Source: Coemansia sp. RSA 487 | Taxonomy: Eukaryota; Kickxellomycota; Kickxellomycetes; Kickxellales; Kickxellaceae | DNA: 64,000 nucleotides | Direction: 5' to 3' | Assembly (NCBI GenBank): GCA_027577595.1 | Contig: JANBRJ010000037.1 | Span: 85,762 to 149,761, forward strand | Part shown: in pieces, positions 24,936-35,157 of the stretch | Position numbering within the stretch: the stretch's first letter is position 1 | How the letters are laid out: every line of letters begins with the position of its first letter | The notes under the pieces: generated by a model | The model's database searches: none | The model's input: the letters and a program-made list of their open reading frames with translations, nothing else | Told to the model about the DNA's origin: nothing | Position numbers and translations under genes: made by a program

Positions 24936-25643
24936 AGAAAAATCAAACACGTATTATTCTCTGCATATCCCACATGTATCATGATGGGGGTGGTTGACAC
25001 TTTGCGTCCGACCCATTTGTCATTTGGGGGCAGGAGAGGGTGCAGAAGAAACAAAAATAACCACCCACATAAGCTTGAGGTGTCCGCGTATTGTGTGTAA
25101 AGGCAGCGGGAATTCAAAACCGCCTTTCCCCCCTTATTTGAAGCAATAGCGATTCTTAGAGTACATAACGGATCGTTCCAGACCGTCTTTTATTCATATT
25201 CCGGCCAACTTATTCGCCAAGTGAATCACGCAAATGTTTGTTTGTTGCATAATGGCGTTTTTGATGTACAACATCCTAAAATACACATGCTTAGACCGTT
25301 ATAGTGTACCCCTGGGACATTTATTTTGCCTACAATAAAGTCAATATCGACAAAGGCGAATGTTGTGTTTTATTGCGCGTTTTTGCATTGGGTGTGTAAC
25401 AAGATGGATATGAAAGAAAATTTGTGATACAGAGCTTGTTTTGTTCTGTTTTCAATTTTTTTTCTCCAGTTGCACTACGGGTGACGCTTGTATAAAAGTT
25501 TGGCATATCCACCGCGGATGTGCTCGCTTGGCACTTTTTTTTCTCATTTACAAACATTTCTCTATTGAAAACTTATTACTTTTATATACAGAAAATACTC
25601 CCTTGTCTTTACACTCCTTGTTTTTCGACATTTATATATAAAA
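24936..25643. other. AT-rich intergenic region
   Basis: About 0.7 kb. It contains a TATATATAAAA-type promoter element right before the ATG at 25644. No other feature supported. Confidence 0.45.
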
Positions 25644-26123
25644 ATGATAACAGCCAGACGTTCGTCCTCTATGCTTGTTGTGCTGCTGGTCGCAGCAGTC
25701 ACGATTACTGGCAATATGGCAGCCGTTGAGGCGCAGCAACAAGGGCAGCAAGAACAGCAGACGCAGCAGCAGGGTCAGCACCAGCAAGGTGTCTCCTCGA
25801 GCCCAGCTGCCGCGGCGAACAGCAATAGTGATCTGTTGGCCGAGGCAAGCAGTAGCTCATCGCCATCCGGAAACAGTGGTTCCAGCGGCAGTTCGGACGC
25901 ATCCGCCACCGACGCGTCATCTCCCTCCGACAGCGGTGCGTCGACGAGCACAGTTACCAGCGATGGAAACACCAGTACTGTCACCGACTCGGGCTCGGGT
26001 TCCTCAACCGGCGATTCATCAAAATCCACCACAGGTTCAAGCGGTGCACCTGGCAATGCTATGGGATCGGCTACTGGGCCCATTGCTGCTGCAATCGCAG
26101 TCGCTGTTGCCGCATTTGTGTAG
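25644..26123 (+). CDS. Secreted Gln-then-Ser-rich GPI-type protein
   Basis: 159 residues. The signal peptide (about 1-30, MLVVLLVAAVTITGNMAAVEA) is followed by a Gln-rich stretch (about 31-50) and a long Ser/Thr/Gly/Asp-rich stalk (50-135). It ends with the small-residue then hydrophobic sequence GPIAAAIAVAVAAFV, typical of GPI attachment. No folded domain is evident, so it is probably a heavily O-glycosylated wall or surface mucin-like protein. It shares architecture, but no clear sequence core, with the other secreted proteins here. Confidence 0.7.
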   Translation: MITARRSSSMLVVLLVAAVTITGNMAAVEAQQQGQQEQQTQQQGQHQQGVSSSPAAAANSNSDLLAEASSSSSPSGNSGSSGSSDASATDASSPSDSGASTSTVTSDGNTSTVTDSGSGSSTGDSSKSTTGSSGAPGNAMGSATGPIAAAIAVAVAAFV

Positions 26124-26872
26124 AGAACATCTTTTTTTCATAGCCATAAGCAAAGCGGAGTTGGCAAATGTATCCTTGAAATACTTTTGGTTCGCTTTAT
26201 AAATTCGGAGAGGTGGTGGGTGGGGGGTCAGAAAGGATTTAAAGGACGCATCGTTATTTGTAACAAGTGTGTGAGCTGCGCCCCTTCTGATTTCATAAAG
26301 CTGAAACCGCGAATCATAGGCAAGTCTTTCAAACCCCACACTGGGGAAAAAAGGCCTGCCGAATCTGGTCCTGCTCATCCTTTTCATCATGTACAGAGTT
26401 GTAAAAACTCGGTAGGATCTAAATTGGCCCTCAAAAAAGAACAGATACCTACGGTATCTGTCGGCTCCTATATAGCAATATTTATAGCGCTTTCCCATAG
26501 ATTTGCACAAGGGCAGCGCTTGTGGGAAAGTTGTGCGTGACTGTTAATGGTGGCCAATAGAATCACAAAGATCTTTATAGAAAACGAAAATTTTTTCATC
26601 CACCTTTTGTTCTGCATCTGCTTGGGTGACAAAAAGAACAACCACCACTCGCCCCCAGCAAAGAAGAGACAGAGATATGCTTTTTTCACAGGCGAAAGCA
26701 CAAGGCTGAAAGTAAAGTCCGAAAGGGAAAGTAAATTTTTTTTTTGCTTTCTGTGTCGTGAATCTCTTTTCCTTTCAAATCAATTTTACACTTTATTACT
26801 TTTCTAATACTGTATAGTTTTGTTCTTTTGTGTTCCATCAACAACAAAAGTAAGGTTAGCAAAGCAATCTGC
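26124..26872. other. Intergenic region and eIF1 promoter
   Basis: About 0.75 kb of AT-rich sequence between the secreted protein stop and the eIF1 ATG. Pyrimidine-rich just upstream of the eIF1 start (26740-26830). No gene supported. Confidence 0.45.
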
Positions 26873-27839
26873 ATGTCCTTGTCCAAAGAATCCAATGATG
26901 AGCTCCACGACGAGATGAACTTGCCTGTCGAGGCCAGTCCCTCAACTGAGCACCAAGACGTCGAGAAGAGCAAGAAGAAGAAGAAGTCCAAGAAGAGCAA
27001 GGAAGTAGCGGACGAAGGCTCTGAAAGCGAAGCATCTGGCTCTGATTCGGAGGGCGAAGAGAAGAAGAAGAAGAAAAAGTCCAAGAAAAAGTCCAAGAAG
27101 AGCTTGTCATCCAAGGCTGACGAGGGAGACTTGGAGGCAATGATGGCCAACGATGGTGGGGCGTTTGTCGACCCGTTCGATAACAAGGAGCAGTTTGGAG
27201 CGATGGACCCCTTTGACGAGACCACAGAGGATAAGGAGACCGGCATGGACCATATCCGTAAGTATTTCTTTGTGAATCATTTGGTTGTCCTTTTTCTTTT
27301 TGGTGTAGTGGGATTTATGTGATGAATCTTCCCGTAATGGGATTTTTAACCATGAGCTGGGCTTTTGCTTTGTGAAAGCTACGGAGCTTGGCCAACTCTT
27401 AGTGTCCCCTCCGTTTTGGAGGTGATGCGCGGCTGCTCTTACAGCAGTGCATGTTTTTATAGTCATAGTTACACTGATATTTCCTGCTACATCCACCAGC
27501 CCTACTGTATTTTGCATTGGCTCGTTTTTTTTGCGGATGAGAAGTGGCACTAAATTGGACGTTGTTTGACCCGAGTTTTTCTTTGCTATAGATCTGCGTA
27601 TCAAGCAGCGCAGGGGCCGCAAGATGCTGACGACAATCCAGGGCCTGCCGGAGATCTTCGACTACAAGAAGCTGGTCAAGTACTTCAAGAACACGTTTGC
27701 GTGCATGGGCACCATCATCAACGACGAGACGTATGGCAAGGCGATCCAGCTGTCAGGCGACCAGCGCTTAAAGGTGCGTGAGTTCCTTATTGGCGAGGAG
27801 ATTGCCACCGCTGATACCATCAAGGTCCATGGCTTTTAA
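26873..27839 (+). CDS. SUI1: Translation initiation factor eIF1 with lysine-box N-terminal extension
   Basis: Join 26873..27257 and 27592..27839. The 334-bp intron begins GTAAGT and ends ATAG, and splicing makes a His codon, giving DHIHLRIKQRRGRK, the invariant eIF1 entry strand. The last about 100 residues (from MDPFDETTEDKE) are a normal eIF1: LTTIQGLP, YFKNTFACMGTI, IQLSGDQR and final KVHGF. Before them lie about 110 extra residues with two lysine-rich clusters (SKKKKKSKKSKE and KKKKKKSKKKSKK) separated by acidic Ser/Glu stretches, plus a second DPFD motif. Standard eIF1 is about 108-113 residues; this is 210. eIF1 sits near the ribosomal P site and enforces start-codon stringency. The first ATG has T at -3 (poor context), while the ATG at 27203 has GCGATGG (strong) and would give a canonical-size protein. 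Confidence 0.9.
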
Positions 27840-28593
27840 GTTTCTGTGCTTTTAGACTCTTTTCTAACTTTTTGTAAAATAGGCTTAATTTTGCAAACTG
27901 TCTCCATCTCTGACGAGAAAAGCGTGGTATTTAGTTGTGGTTTTGATTTTTAACTTGATTTTTGTGGAAATGGAACGAGCTCCAGCCCCTGCTGCTGCTG
28001 TTGCCACAATGATCTGTCAAAAGTAAAGCCAAGACCGAGAGGGGAAATGTCAGTTTCATTTGTTCCAAGCTGTGTGGTGTGTGTCTGTGCGACGACAAGT
28101 AATCACATCCAATGTCATCTGCTCAAGCAAAGAAAGGAAAAAACATCAGAGGCGGCGGGTTTTTCTCCCTCTACAAGCGAAATAAAGAAATTTGAATACA
28201 AAACGTGGCTGCGTTTATTTCTGTGCAACAGGCGGGTGTTACAAGAGGTACAAATGAAACCCTCCCACCACCACACCACTACTTTGTTTCGTTGTTTTGG
28301 GGTGGGAATGTGAGGCGGTCGCTTTTGTTCTGGTATGAATTAGATATTTAGTTTATTCAGCAATGAGCAAAGGGAGTGGCGGAATTGTGTTGCACACATA
28401 CAAAAATTGACAAAAAAAGCCCAGCTTTTCCTATATCTATTATTTTTTTGAAGCTACTAGCTGCTGTATAAAGCTAAAGGAAAGAAACCCCCTCTCCAAG
28501 GGGAAGTTCATTACATTTTTCTTTCAAACCTCCTTATATTATATTACTCAATACTGATATTCTATTATTGTTTTGATTTACTCGATATTATTT
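27840..28593. other. Intergenic region between eIF1 and aldolase genes
   Basis: About 0.75 kb, mostly AT-rich, containing the eIF1 3' flank and the aldolase promoter. No gene or repeat supported. Confidence 0.45.
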
Positions 28594-29481
28594 ATGATGG
28601 ACGGAGAAAACAAGACGGAAACAATCCAGTACTACGACGGCAGCAGCAAGGATAAGCTTTCGTTTACAAAGGATGCAAAGAACCCAGGCAGGTTCGTTTT
28701 CACGATGCCCAAACCGCCGACATTTGACGACTTTGAGTCCGAACGCGTGCACCGCAAGCAGCGGCTGGTGGCGGCGTTCCGCGTATTTGCCAAACTGGGG
28801 CTGGACGAGGGCGTTGCGGGACATTTGACATGTCGGGACCCCGAGCACCCGCACCTGTTCTGGGTGAACCCGTTTGGGCGCAGCTTTGCCTGCATCGGGA
28901 TCAAGGATCTGATTCTGGTCGACGCAGAGGGCGCGGTGGTGCATGGAAACAGCCCGCTGAATGCAGCGGCCTTTGTGATCCACTCGAAGATTCACGCCGC
29001 GCGCCCTGATGCTGTGGCTGCGTGCCACAGCCATTCAATGTATGGGAAAGCGTTTTCTTCGCTCGGAGTGCCGCTGCAGCCGATTACGCAAGATGCGTGC
29101 ATTTTCTACAACGACCATGCAGTGTTTCCCGGATTCAATGGCGTTGTGGCCGACGAGGTCGAGGGAGCCCGGATGGCTGACACGCTGCGTGGATACAAGG
29201 CGCTTGTTCTGCAGAACCATGGGCTCCTGACGGTGGGAAAGACTGTGGACGAGGCTGCGTTCTGGTTCATTGCGCTCGACCGGTGCTGCAAGGCGCAGAT
29301 GCTGGCTATGGCTGCTGGCACCCCCCAGTGCATCTCCGACCAAGTGGCCGCCGACGCCCGCGACACCGTAGGATCCACGCTGGCTGGCTGGTTCAGCTTC
29401 CAGCCATACTTTCAGCAGATCACCAAAGAGCAGCCCGACATCCTGGAGGTCGACGACCAGGATGGCAAGCTGACCTTCTGA
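28594..29481 (+). CDS. Class II aldolase/adducin family protein
   Basis: 295 residues from the ATG at 28594 (the frame is open further up only through a TTG). It contains the class II aldolase/adducin fold. The N-terminal helix region has RLVAAFRVFAKLGLDEGVAG, then LTCRDPEHP and FWVNPFGRSF. The metal-binding motif CHSHSMYGKAF (His about 144 and 146) and QNHGLLTVG (His about 209) supply zinc ligands. The family includes L-fuculose-phosphate aldolase and many fungal 'meiotically up-regulated Mug14-like' proteins, which act on sugar phosphates or unknown carbonyl substrates. The conserved His residues argue for a metal enzyme rather than an adducin-type structural protein. The substrate cannot be read from sequence. 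Cytosolic: no targeting signal. Confidence 0.88.
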   Translation: MMDGENKTETIQYYDGSSKDKLSFTKDAKNPGRFVFTMPKPPTFDDFESERVHRKQRLVAAFRVFAKLGLDEGVAGHLTCRDPEHPHLFWVNPFGRSFACIGIKDLILVDAEGAVVHGNSPLNAAAFVIHSKIHAARPDAVAACHSHSMYGKAFSSLGVPLQPITQDACIFYNDHAVFPGFNGVVADEVEGARMADTLRGYKALVLQNHGLLTVGKTVDEAAFWFIALDRCCKAQMLAMAAGTPQCISDQVAADARDTVGSTLAGWFSFQPYFQQITKEQPDILEVDDQDGKLTF

Positions 29482-30070
29482 GCCCCGGCTAGCGCTTTGG
29501 GACGGCTGTTTGCCTTGCCGCTTCTTCCTTTTCCATTATGGCTGCCGCCCGCGTGTACACTTGCATCAGCTCTTTGCGACACCATGTGTTGTGCGAATGG
29601 GCCGTGCAAAAGTTGTAACATGGTGAGATGTGCGGCTCGTGCGAGCATCTTCGCCGCATCGCTGCGTTGTTTGCCAGAACCGCGGTGCTGCTTAGAAATA
29701 TTGATAAGAAGCATAGTCGTACAATAAGTGATACCGTTGGCGGCGACTTCAATGTTAGCTGCATTATCTTTGTTTTGTTTAGACAAGAAGATTCACAAGA
29801 AATGTCATGTATCATAAAAAAAGGTATCACGAGGAGCAAAGGGGAGGAGTTTGATAAATACTCCATCCATATCGTAATACGGTATTAAACAAGATCTTTA
29901 TTTTATATTCCATACACTATACTTGTGGAAGCTGAAAACTAAAAAAAAAAAAAGTAATAATCGGGCAATTGTAAAAGTAAGGCGCCATATTAAAACACGT
30001 ATTGGCACAGTTAAAGTCCAATCCTGAAAAAAAACTGACTTTTTCCTACTGCAGAGTAAATTTGACAAGC
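29482..30070. other. Convergent intergenic region
   Basis: About 0.6 kb between the stops of the aldolase (plus) and GPCR (minus) genes. It should hold both polyadenylation regions. The first half is GC-rich without a supported gene, the second half AT-rich. Confidence 0.45.
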
Positions 30071-32335
30071 TCAGGCCATTACATACTCGGTCAGCCAGAA
30101 CAGAACAGCATCAACGAAACCGCCCAGCAAATGCAGCGCCTGGATGATGACAAGCCACGAGAGGCGGCTGCTGCCGGCGATGCCATGCGTGGCTACCAAG
30201 TAATAGGGCCAAGCGCGGTGCATGTTCTCTGGGTGGGTCCAGTGCGCTGGCAAATCAGTCAAATCAACCCCTCCTCGCTTGACGTGCGTATTGAGGAACC
30301 CGTCGTCCGACTCGAATGCCCGATGGTACACATACGTCGACATCACACAGTACACCAGCGACGGGAGCCACAGCGCTACGTATGCCAGCGGATACACATA
30401 CAGCCGCGAAATCTTTCCGCCGTTGTTGCTAGCGTACGACCGGTTGCTGCGGCACTTCTCAACGGTTGCCATCCAGCTCCCTTCCTCCAGCGACGAAAGC
30501 ACCATTTCAGCGTTAGGGTCGCTGTACATGCTGAGCGACCGCTGGTCCACTGCACTATGGTGCTGTTGATGGCTGGGCGTCGACGCTACTTGTTCCTCTT
30601 CTGCCGCTGCTTCTTCTCTGAACGTGTAGATGCTCAGGTGCTGTGGCGGATACGCAGTCTGGAACCCAGGCGCGCCGCATCTGGAGAACACAGGTATTGG
30701 ATCAGCTGCGCTCATGTCGTCTGTTGCATCGACGCTGCTGTACTCGTAGTCGTCGACGACCGAGTCGCACGCATAGTGCGTTGGCTGGACAGCCCGCGCG
30801 GCTGCATACGAAGCTATAAGCGTGTGGTTATTCGAGCGCACCATATCGCCTGAAAAGGCGATCGAGTCCACTACTGGCCACTGCTGATGCTGCTGCTGCT
30901 GTCTATGCCATCTGGAGCCTCTCCCGCCTGTGTTTGCGACACGGCCGGGATACGTGGGCCGCCCAAATGCAGAGTCGCACAAGTTCATCTGCTTGGCCGA
31001 CAGGTTCGGCGCAGTGTGCGACCGCCGCAGCGTGTACCCGGGGACCACCGCAGGATGCGTGGTCTTTGCGGGCGGTCGCAGGATGCGCGAGACCGCCGAG
31101 TACCAGCGCCTCAGCCCCATACCGGCTGCCGAGGACAGCGACATGGTGTCCATTGCCTTTGAAGCGCTTCTCTGGTCGTCTGCATCTGACACCTCGATTG
31201 GCCGGCTGGCTATGGACTCATTGCAACATCTGTTAGCGCTGGTGCTGGAGCACACGTCGCATTGCGTGACGCTGGTTGACAAGTACTCGTCGCCATCTTC
31301 CTCGTCCTCCCAAGCCGCTGGCTTCTTCGAGGACTTGCATATGTTGTCAAAGATGCCGTGCGACAGCGTGGGGCTCGGGATATCGGTGGTGATGACAAAG
31401 TGCCGCGTAATAAGGCTGATCAGCGACTTTTTGAACTGCTCGTAGTAACTGCGGGACTGCTTCTTCTTTGTCTTCTTTGTCCCATTCTGATTGGCCATGC
31501 TACTACTGCTTGTGCCGTTTATTGTTTCGTGGAGGTTACTGCGCCCAAGCTTCGACATTGCCCACCGGTGCATGTTGTGCACCGACTGGCTCCACAGCAT
31601 CAGCCCCGCGCCCTTGTCTGTTGCTGTGCTGTCGATGACTGAGCACCGCCGGCACGCTGTCTGCGGCGAGCGCAGCTGGGTGCGTTGTCTCACTTTCTTT
31701 GCGCAGGCTATGCGCACATACATAAGGCACAGCGCACCGACCAGAATCAAGCGCCACGAGTCGATGGCCACCCACCGCGCATACACAGGCACACGCGGCA
31801 CCCAGCAGTACGCATGTTCTTCGGACCGGAACTGCCAGATGATCTGCACAATAACCGTGCCCACCAGTGGCAGAAGCACAATGACCCCCACCACGGGCGC
31901 CTTATTGTGCTGCACCCAGTACTTGCCTTGCGTCCACTGCGCCCGATGGAACTGTGACGCGTACACTACCAATGCAATAAACACAATGCTTATGCCGTCT
32001 GCTTGCTGCGCCCAGTAAGTGAACATTCCGCTGGCAGTACACCCGGCCTGCGATGGGATACGGCCGTATACAAGGTACACGCCGCCCGAGAGAAGCCCAC
32101 TGAGCGCGGATATGAGGTTTACGCAAGAGAGCGCGAGAATAAGGTAGTGCCGCGGTGACCACTGTCTCTTTGGGATATGCTGTTCGGATTTGTTGCGCCT
32201 CTGACGCCTTCGGAGTATACACAGGTTGAGGATTACAAATCCCGTGCCCAGCACGCTTAGAAGACTGCCAGCTAGCGAAACCGCGGTGGAGCTGACGCTA
32301 CTTGGTGCCGCATCAAGAATCGAAAAGTACCCCAT
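30071..32335 (-). CDS. G-protein-coupled receptor, Git3/cAMP-receptor-like
   Basis: 754 residues from the ATG at 32335 (MGYFSILDAAPSS). An upstream in-frame extension exists but is low-complexity hydrophobic and AT-rich. Five membrane spans occupy about residues 15-215, for example SLLSVLGTGFVILNLCIL, YLILALSCVNLISALSGLL, ISIVFIALVVYASQF and APVVGVIVLLPLVGTVIV. A very long hydrophilic loop of about 430 residues follows, then two more spans near the end (YPLAYVALWLPSLVYCVM and the segment ending FVDAVLFWL). The layout of 5 TM, huge third cytoplasmic loop, 2 TM is that of fungal Gpr1/Git3-type nutrient receptors that signal through G-alpha to cAMP/PKA. HRAQW after TM3 and a conserved Cys pair fit the class. 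The ligand cannot be predicted. It is divergent from CCT-theta across an 860-bp spacer. Confidence 0.75.
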   Translation of the reverse strand: MGYFSILDAAPSSVSSTAVSLAGSLLSVLGTGFVILNLCILRRRQRRNKSEQHIPKRQWSPRHYLILALSCVNLISALSGLLSGGVYLVYGRIPSQAGCTASGMFTYWAQQADGISIVFIALVVYASQFHRAQWTQGKYWVQHNKAPVVGVIVLLPLVGTVIVQIIWQFRSEEHAYCWVPRVPVYARWVAIDSWRLILVGALCLMYVRIACAKKVRQRTQLRSPQTACRRCSVIDSTATDKGAGLMLWSQSVHNMHRWAMSKLGRSNLHETINGTSSSSMANQNGTKKTKKKQSRSYYEQFKKSLISLITRHFVITTDIPSPTLSHGIFDNICKSSKKPAAWEDEEDGDEYLSTSVTQCDVCSSTSANRCCNESIASRPIEVSDADDQRSASKAMDTMSLSSAAGMGLRRWYSAVSRILRPPAKTTHPAVVPGYTLRRSHTAPNLSAKQMNLCDSAFGRPTYPGRVANTGGRGSRWHRQQQQHQQWPVVDSIAFSGDMVRSNNHTLIASYAAARAVQPTHYACDSVVDDYEYSSVDATDDMSAADPIPVFSRCGAPGFQTAYPPQHLSIYTFREEAAAEEEQVASTPSHQQHHSAVDQRSLSMYSDPNAEMVLSSLEEGSWMATVEKCRSNRSYASNNGGKISRLYVYPLAYVALWLPSLVYCVMSTYVYHRAFESDDGFLNTHVKRGGVDLTDLPAHWTHPENMHRAWPYYLVATHGIAGSSRLSWLVIIQALHLLGGFVDAVLFWLTEYVMA

Positions 32336-33197
32336 TAGCCTGAAATATAAAGTGTATTGGGATATGAATATGAATAGGAATAGGAATATAAATATAAATA
32401 AAATAAAAAGGGAATAATGCTTGATGTAACGTTGCTGTATATATTGTATTAATTTTCCCGAATGCCGTTCAATGTATATACTGGATGAGACGACCAAAAA
32501 AAATCGCTTCAATTTCACAATACAAGACCGAACAACTCAAAATACGGTCCCACCATCGATAAACAGTAGTACTCCAAATAAAAAATGTTTGTGATTTGGT
32601 TTTCCAATACCTAAAGTCCAGAGGACCTGTATGGCAACTGGCCAGTTGTATTAAAAGTATTTTCATTTTTCATATTACTTTTTTTCTTCATTCGACAACT
32701 CTTGGGGTAAATACAAATGTGTGTTTTCTCTCTCTCTTTCTCTCTCTGTTTGTTGACATGTAAAAACCAACGATATGGAATAACAGTAAATTAGCAGAAA
32801 AACCATTATTTTATGAGTATGCGGAGAAACGAAAGAAAAAAGTGTTGCCGTCAATTTTGTAATTATACTGCTATAATGTTTTTTTTGTATCAGCCAAAAA
32901 CAAAAGTAAACACATTTGAAAGCCGGCAAAAATAGCCATCCATATAGAAATCACCCACGATCAGATCACATAATCAGGACTCTCTGGTTGTTTATTTTTC
33001 CGTCAAATATTGTATTCTAGGTGCTTCGAATTGCAAAAGCGAAAACAACAGCATAACACACACGCACACGCACACACGCACACAACACCCTGCTCAGCTT
33101 CTCTCTTTTTCTCTGTTTGATCCCTAAAGCTCTTTCTACCTCCAATCTATTTAATCCGCCAAAATAAAAAAATACATTCACAAATAGTTCAAAAAGA
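32336..33197. other. Divergent promoter region (GPCR / CCT-theta)
   Basis: About 0.86 kb of AT-rich sequence with a CT microsatellite (about 32730-32750) and a CA/CACG microsatellite (about 33057-33086). The leader just before the CCT ATG is pyrimidine-rich. No gene supported. Confidence 0.5.
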
Positions 33198-34931
33198 ATG
33201 GCGCTCCGTGTTCCACAATCAGCCGGCCCCCAGCTGTTCAAGGAAGGGTACAAGAACCTGCAAGGGCTTGAGGAAGTGATATTGCGCAACATTCAAGCAA
33301 CCAAAGAGATGAGCGAGATTACCAGAACGTCGTTTGGACCCAATGGGCGGAACAAAATGATTGTGAATCACCTGCAAAAGCTGTTTGTGACCAACGACGC
33401 AGCCACGATTATCCACGAGCTCGAGGTGGTGCACCCGGCAGCCAAGCTCATCGTTATGGCCAGCCAGCAGCAAGAAGCCGAGGCCGGTGACGGTACCAAC
33501 TACGTGATTATTTTCGCCAGTGAGCTGCTGCAGCGGGCCGAGAGCCTTTTGCGTATGGGGCTGCATCCGTCGGAGATCGCGCGCGGGTACGAGCTGGCGC
33601 TGGATGCGGCGCTCGAGGCGCTGGAGTCGTTGGCTACCGATGCGGTGCGCGACTGGAGGGACCCCGAGGAGCTGCTCAAGCCGATCCGCACGGCCATTGC
33701 GTCGAAGCAGTACGGGCAGGAGGAGATGCTGGGGAAGCTGGTGGCGCAGGCCGTGGTGACTGCGATGCCGGCGCACGACCACACGCGGTTCAATGTCGAC
33801 AATGTGCGCGTGGTGAAGGTGCTGGGCGGCGCTCTGGCGCACAGCAGAGTGGTCCACGGAATGGTCTTCCCACGGTCGCCCGAGACCGTGTGCCACCACG
33901 CGCAGTTCGCCAAGGTTGCCGTGTTCTCGTGCCCTGTGGATATGGGCCAGACCGAGACCAAGGGCACGGTGCTCCTACACAACGCTACCGAGATGCTTGA
34001 CTACACGAAGGGCGAGGAGTCGCAGATGGAGTCTGCCATCCGCGAGCTGCACGACGCCGGCGTCAAGGCGCTGGTGTGCGGCTCGGGGCTCGGCGACCTT
34101 GCCATCCACTACCTGAACCGCTACGACATGGTTGCTGTCAAGTGTCCGTCCAAGTTCGAGCTGCGTCGCGTGTGCCGCGTGCTGGGCGCCAACCCGCTTG
34201 CGCGCCTGGGCGTGCCGATGCCGGAGGAGATGGGCTACTGCGACGAGCTGCGCACCGACGAGATCGGCGGCGACCGCGTCACCATCATCAGGCAGTGGAC
34301 CAGCGATGAGCTCAAGGCGAAGAGCGAGGAGCAGCGCCCGGCGTTTGCCGACCGCATTGCGCGCTCGCCGCTGGTCACCGTTGTGCTTCGTGGCGCGACG
34401 CAGAATGCGCTGGACGATGCCGAGCGCGCAGTCGACGACGGCGTCAACGTGGTCAAGGCGCTGACCAAGGACCCGCGGCTTGTGCCCGGCGCGTGCGCCA
34501 CGGAGATGGAGCTGGCCCGACTGGTCCAGGAGGCGGCAGACCGGACCGCCGGGCTCAACCAGCATGCGATGAAGGCGTTTGCGCAGGCAATGGAAGTGTT
34601 TGCGCGCACGCTGGGCGACAACGTCGGCGTCGACAGCACGGCGCTTGTAGCAAAGCTGATTGCGGCGCACCACCAGCAGCAGCAGCAGGCAGGCAGTGCG
34701 GAGCTTGTGGGCCCTGCCATTGGAATCGATGTCGACTGCGAGCACGAGCCACGCGTGGTTGATGCGCTGAAGGCGCGCATCCTCGATCCGCTTGCCGTCA
34801 AGCAGTGGGCCATCCGCTATGCCACGCAGGCAGCACTCACCGTCCTCCAAGTCGACCAGATCGTCATGGCAAAGACCGCCGGCGGCCCCAAGCTCCCCAA
34901 GCAGCAGGGCCACTGGGATGACCAGGACTAG
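33198..34931 (+). CDS. CCT8: Chaperonin TRiC/CCT subunit theta
   Basis: 577 residues. Group II chaperonin subunit of the cytosolic eight-membered ring that folds actin and tubulin using ATP. The start (MALRVPQSAGPQLFKEGYKN) and LEEVILRNIQATKEM are diagnostic of the theta subunit. The ATP-binding motif NDAATIIHELEV is followed by AGDGTN (about residue 97). The apical domain carries GQTETKGTVLLHNATEMLDY, typical of theta. The equatorial C-terminal half has TVVLRGATQNALDDAERAVDD and VPGACATEMELA. It ends in a Gly/Lys/Gln-rich tail. Length is close to yeast Cct8 (568). One exon; the ATG at 33198 follows an A-rich leader. It is a constitutive housekeeping gene and no regulatory site was recognised. 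Confidence 0.96.
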   Translation: MALRVPQSAGPQLFKEGYKNLQGLEEVILRNIQATKEMSEITRTSFGPNGRNKMIVNHLQKLFVTNDAATIIHELEVVHPAAKLIVMASQQQEAEAGDGTNYVIIFASELLQRAESLLRMGLHPSEIARGYELALDAALEALESLATDAVRDWRDPEELLKPIRTAIASKQYGQEEMLGKLVAQAVVTAMPAHDHTRFNVDNVRVVKVLGGALAHSRVVHGMVFPRSPETVCHHAQFAKVAVFSCPVDMGQTETKGTVLLHNATEMLDYTKGEESQMESAIRELHDAGVKALVCGSGLGDLAIHYLNRYDMVAVKCPSKFELRRVCRVLGANPLARLGVPMPEEMGYCDELRTDEIGGDRVTIIRQWTSDELKAKSEEQRPAFADRIARSPLVTVVLRGATQNALDDAERAVDDGVNVVKALTKDPRLVPGACATEMELARLVQEAADRTAGLNQHAMKAFAQAMEVFARTLGDNVGVDSTALVAKLIAAHHQQQQQAGSAELVGPAIGIDVDCEHEPRVVDALKARILDPLAVKQWAIRYATQAALTVLQVDQIVMAKTAGGPKLPKQQGHWDDQD

Positions 34932-35157
34932 AACTCTCCCTCCCCCTCTTTTTTCTGTTGAAGCCTGCGAGGAACTCGCACTCCTAATAAAACCAAAAGT
35001 CTGCTTTGAGCCAAATAAAATATGCAAATGCAATGTTGGTGGATCCATTAAAGTCCTGTTTTCCTTCCCCTCCCCCCTTCCTTTTGAATTTCGTTCATTT
35101 TATCCCCTTCCTCTTCCATCGTTACGGTCTATTTTATTTTGTTAATTTCTTTTGTAA

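Noticed and set aside
32396-32518. Upstream extension of the GPCR adding about 61 residues
   Set aside because: The extra residues are AT-driven Ile/Phe/Leu repeats. The ATG at 32335 starts GC-rich, receptor-like sequence.
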